A stretch of DNA of 23,226 nt from an uncultured Blautia sp. (GTDB taxonomy: Bacteria > Bacillota > Clostridia > Lachnospirales > Lachnospiraceae). The stretch is taken from NCBI GenBank assembly GCA_934426285.1, contig CAKRYE010000029.1:1-23226 (forward strand). Direction: 5' to 3'. Both the position numbers and the translations under genes were made by a program. The notes beneath the pieces are model-generated. The model did no database searches. It saw only the letters and a list, made by a program, of their open reading frames with translations, and was not told the origin of the DNA. Positions 22,979 to 23,226 of the stretch are shown piece by piece (the stretch's first letter is position 1; every line of letters begins with the position of its first letter).

Positions 22979-23010
22979 AACCGCTAGAAACCTTGATTTC
23001 TAGCGGTTTT
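22979..23010. terminator. Intrinsic terminator after the importer operon
   Basis: The perfect 12-bp arms AACCGCTAGAAA (22979-22990) and TTTCTAGCGGTT (22997-23008) enclose a CCTTGA loop, followed by a T-run to 23010 and preceded by an A-run (22971-22977), so it can act from both directions. It ends the transcript of the NTPase gene 20 bases after its stop. Confidence 0.92.
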
Positions 23011-23011
23011 A

Positions 23012-23024
23012 CGTGCGTTAGAGG
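23012..23024 (-). repeat. Direct repeat of the tRNA-Arg 3' end
   Basis: CGTGCGTTAGAGG here is identical to the 13 bases at 23152-23164, which encode the 3' acceptor and T-stem end of tRNA-Arg. The bases upstream of it (higher coordinates) do not continue the tRNA sequence. It could be the remnant of a second tRNA copy or a core site left by integration. Confidence 0.6.
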
Positions 23025-23108
23025 TTGCTGCGTGCCAGTGGCACGCGTTTAGCAACGACCGGAGCGAAGCGTAGATCGAACCCATTCGAGTCCGACCCGG
23101 ACTCGAAT
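23024..23108. repeat. Pair of inverted repeats downstream of tRNA-Arg
   Basis: The first hairpin is GTTGCT-GCGTGCC-AGT-GGCACGC-GTTT-AGCAAC (23024-23056), with perfect arms and a 4-base bulge. The second is ATTCGAGTCCG-ACC-CGGACTCGAAT (23084-23108), with perfect 11-bp arms. Between them lie 27 bases with GAGCGAAGCG and GATCGAACCC, which recall a tRNA T-arm. They may be a repeated extragenic element or tRNA-derived remnants. Confidence 0.6.
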
Positions 23109-23149
23109 AAAAACTAAGACAGTGCATATGCACTGTCTTAGTTTTTATT
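23106..23149. terminator. 44-bp perfect palindrome, terminator of tRNA-Arg
   Basis: The 20-bp arms AATAAAAACTAAGACAGTGC (23106-23125) and their exact complement (23130-23149) meet around ATAT. A T-run follows on both strands. It lies three bases past the tRNA 3' end on the minus strand, so it most likely ends tRNA transcription. It also partly overlaps the neighbouring inverted repeat. Confidence 0.85.
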
Positions 23150-23151
23150 AG

Positions 23152-23225
23152 CGTGCGTTAGAGGATTCGAACCCCCGGCCTTTTGGTCCGTAGCCAAACG
23201 CTCTATCCAGCTGAGCTAAACGCAC
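23152..23225 (-). tRNA. tRNA-Arg (anticodon ACG)
   Basis: The 74-base minus-strand sequence folds as a full cloverleaf. The acceptor GTGCGTT pairs with AACGCAC, with discriminator G. The D-arm is GCTC/GAGC. The anticodon stem TTTGG/CCAAA holds the loop CTACGGA with anticodon ACG (read as ICG). The variable loop is AGGCC. The T-arm GGGGG/CCTCT, with loop TTCGAAT, has two G-U pairs. The 3' CCA is not encoded. The A at 34 should be converted to inosine to read CGU, CGC and CGA. Confidence 0.95.
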
Positions 23226-23226
23226 A

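Noticed and set aside
22979..23149. CRISPR array
   Set aside because: The repeats are inverted arms of different hairpins with differing sequence, not direct repeats with regular spacers, and no cas gene is present.

Overview
The window looks like chromosomal DNA of an anaerobic Firmicute, most likely a Lachnospiraceae (Blautia/Ruminococcus-like) gut bacterium. The grounds are moderate GC, strong AGGAGG-type ribosome binding sites, oxygen-sensitive radical-SAM and Fe-S enzymes, and protein types typical of that family. The genus is not provable from the sequence alone.

Layout. (1) Positions 1-2813, minus strand: ordinary housekeeping or accessory genes, namely the start of an unknown protein, a leucine-rich-repeat protein, a metallophosphoesterase, a GNAT acetyltransferase and a small Cys-containing protein. 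(2) 3105-4879, plus strand: class I DAHP synthase followed, with overlap, by a cysteine-rich DUF5714-type protein. A bidirectional hairpin terminator follows. (3) 14097 down to 4955, minus strand: an eight-gene operon. Its order is a small orphan protein, a molybdopterin-dependent aldehyde oxidoreductase (Mop family, with all eight [2Fe-2S] cysteines at the same numbers as Desulfovibrio gigas Mop), a dicluster/CCG Fe-S oxidoreductase, a two-CxxC redox protein, a small methyltransferase, a C-GCAxxG-C-C-like protein, a radical SAM protein (TrsS type) and an AMP-dependent CoA-ligase-like protein. The last six genes are joined by overlaps or gaps of a few bases. (4) 14308-18251, plus strand, divergent from (3): a MocA-like nucleotidyltransferase fused to a ModE-type DNA-binding domain, a histidine phosphatase-HD fusion, XdhC, and a Rossmann-TylF methyltransferase fusion. 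(5) 18342-22959: a BtuF/FecCD-type metal-chelate or oxyanion importer. The binding protein is divergent from the permease and ATPase, and these are followed by a methyltransferase and a THEP1-like NTPase. (6) 22979-23225: a terminator, a block of perfect inverted repeats with a copy of a tRNA 3' end, and tRNA-Arg(ACG) on the minus strand.

Taken together, 4955-18251 is a variant of the poorly understood cluster known from Desulfovibrio vulgaris DVU_1551-DVU_1559: a Mo hydroxylase, its cofactor cytidylyltransferase and XdhC maturation factor, plus a set of redox, radical-SAM, methyltransferase and CoA-ligase genes of unknown purpose. The adjacent importer is a reasonable candidate for molybdate or tungstate uptake (MolBCA type), but this is inferred from position only. 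The most interesting parts are the conserved but functionally unexplained gene set, the fused regulator/cytidylyltransferase beside a perfect palindrome, the two extra fusion enzymes in the plus-strand operon, and a clear promoter with an inverted repeat at its start site in front of the importer.
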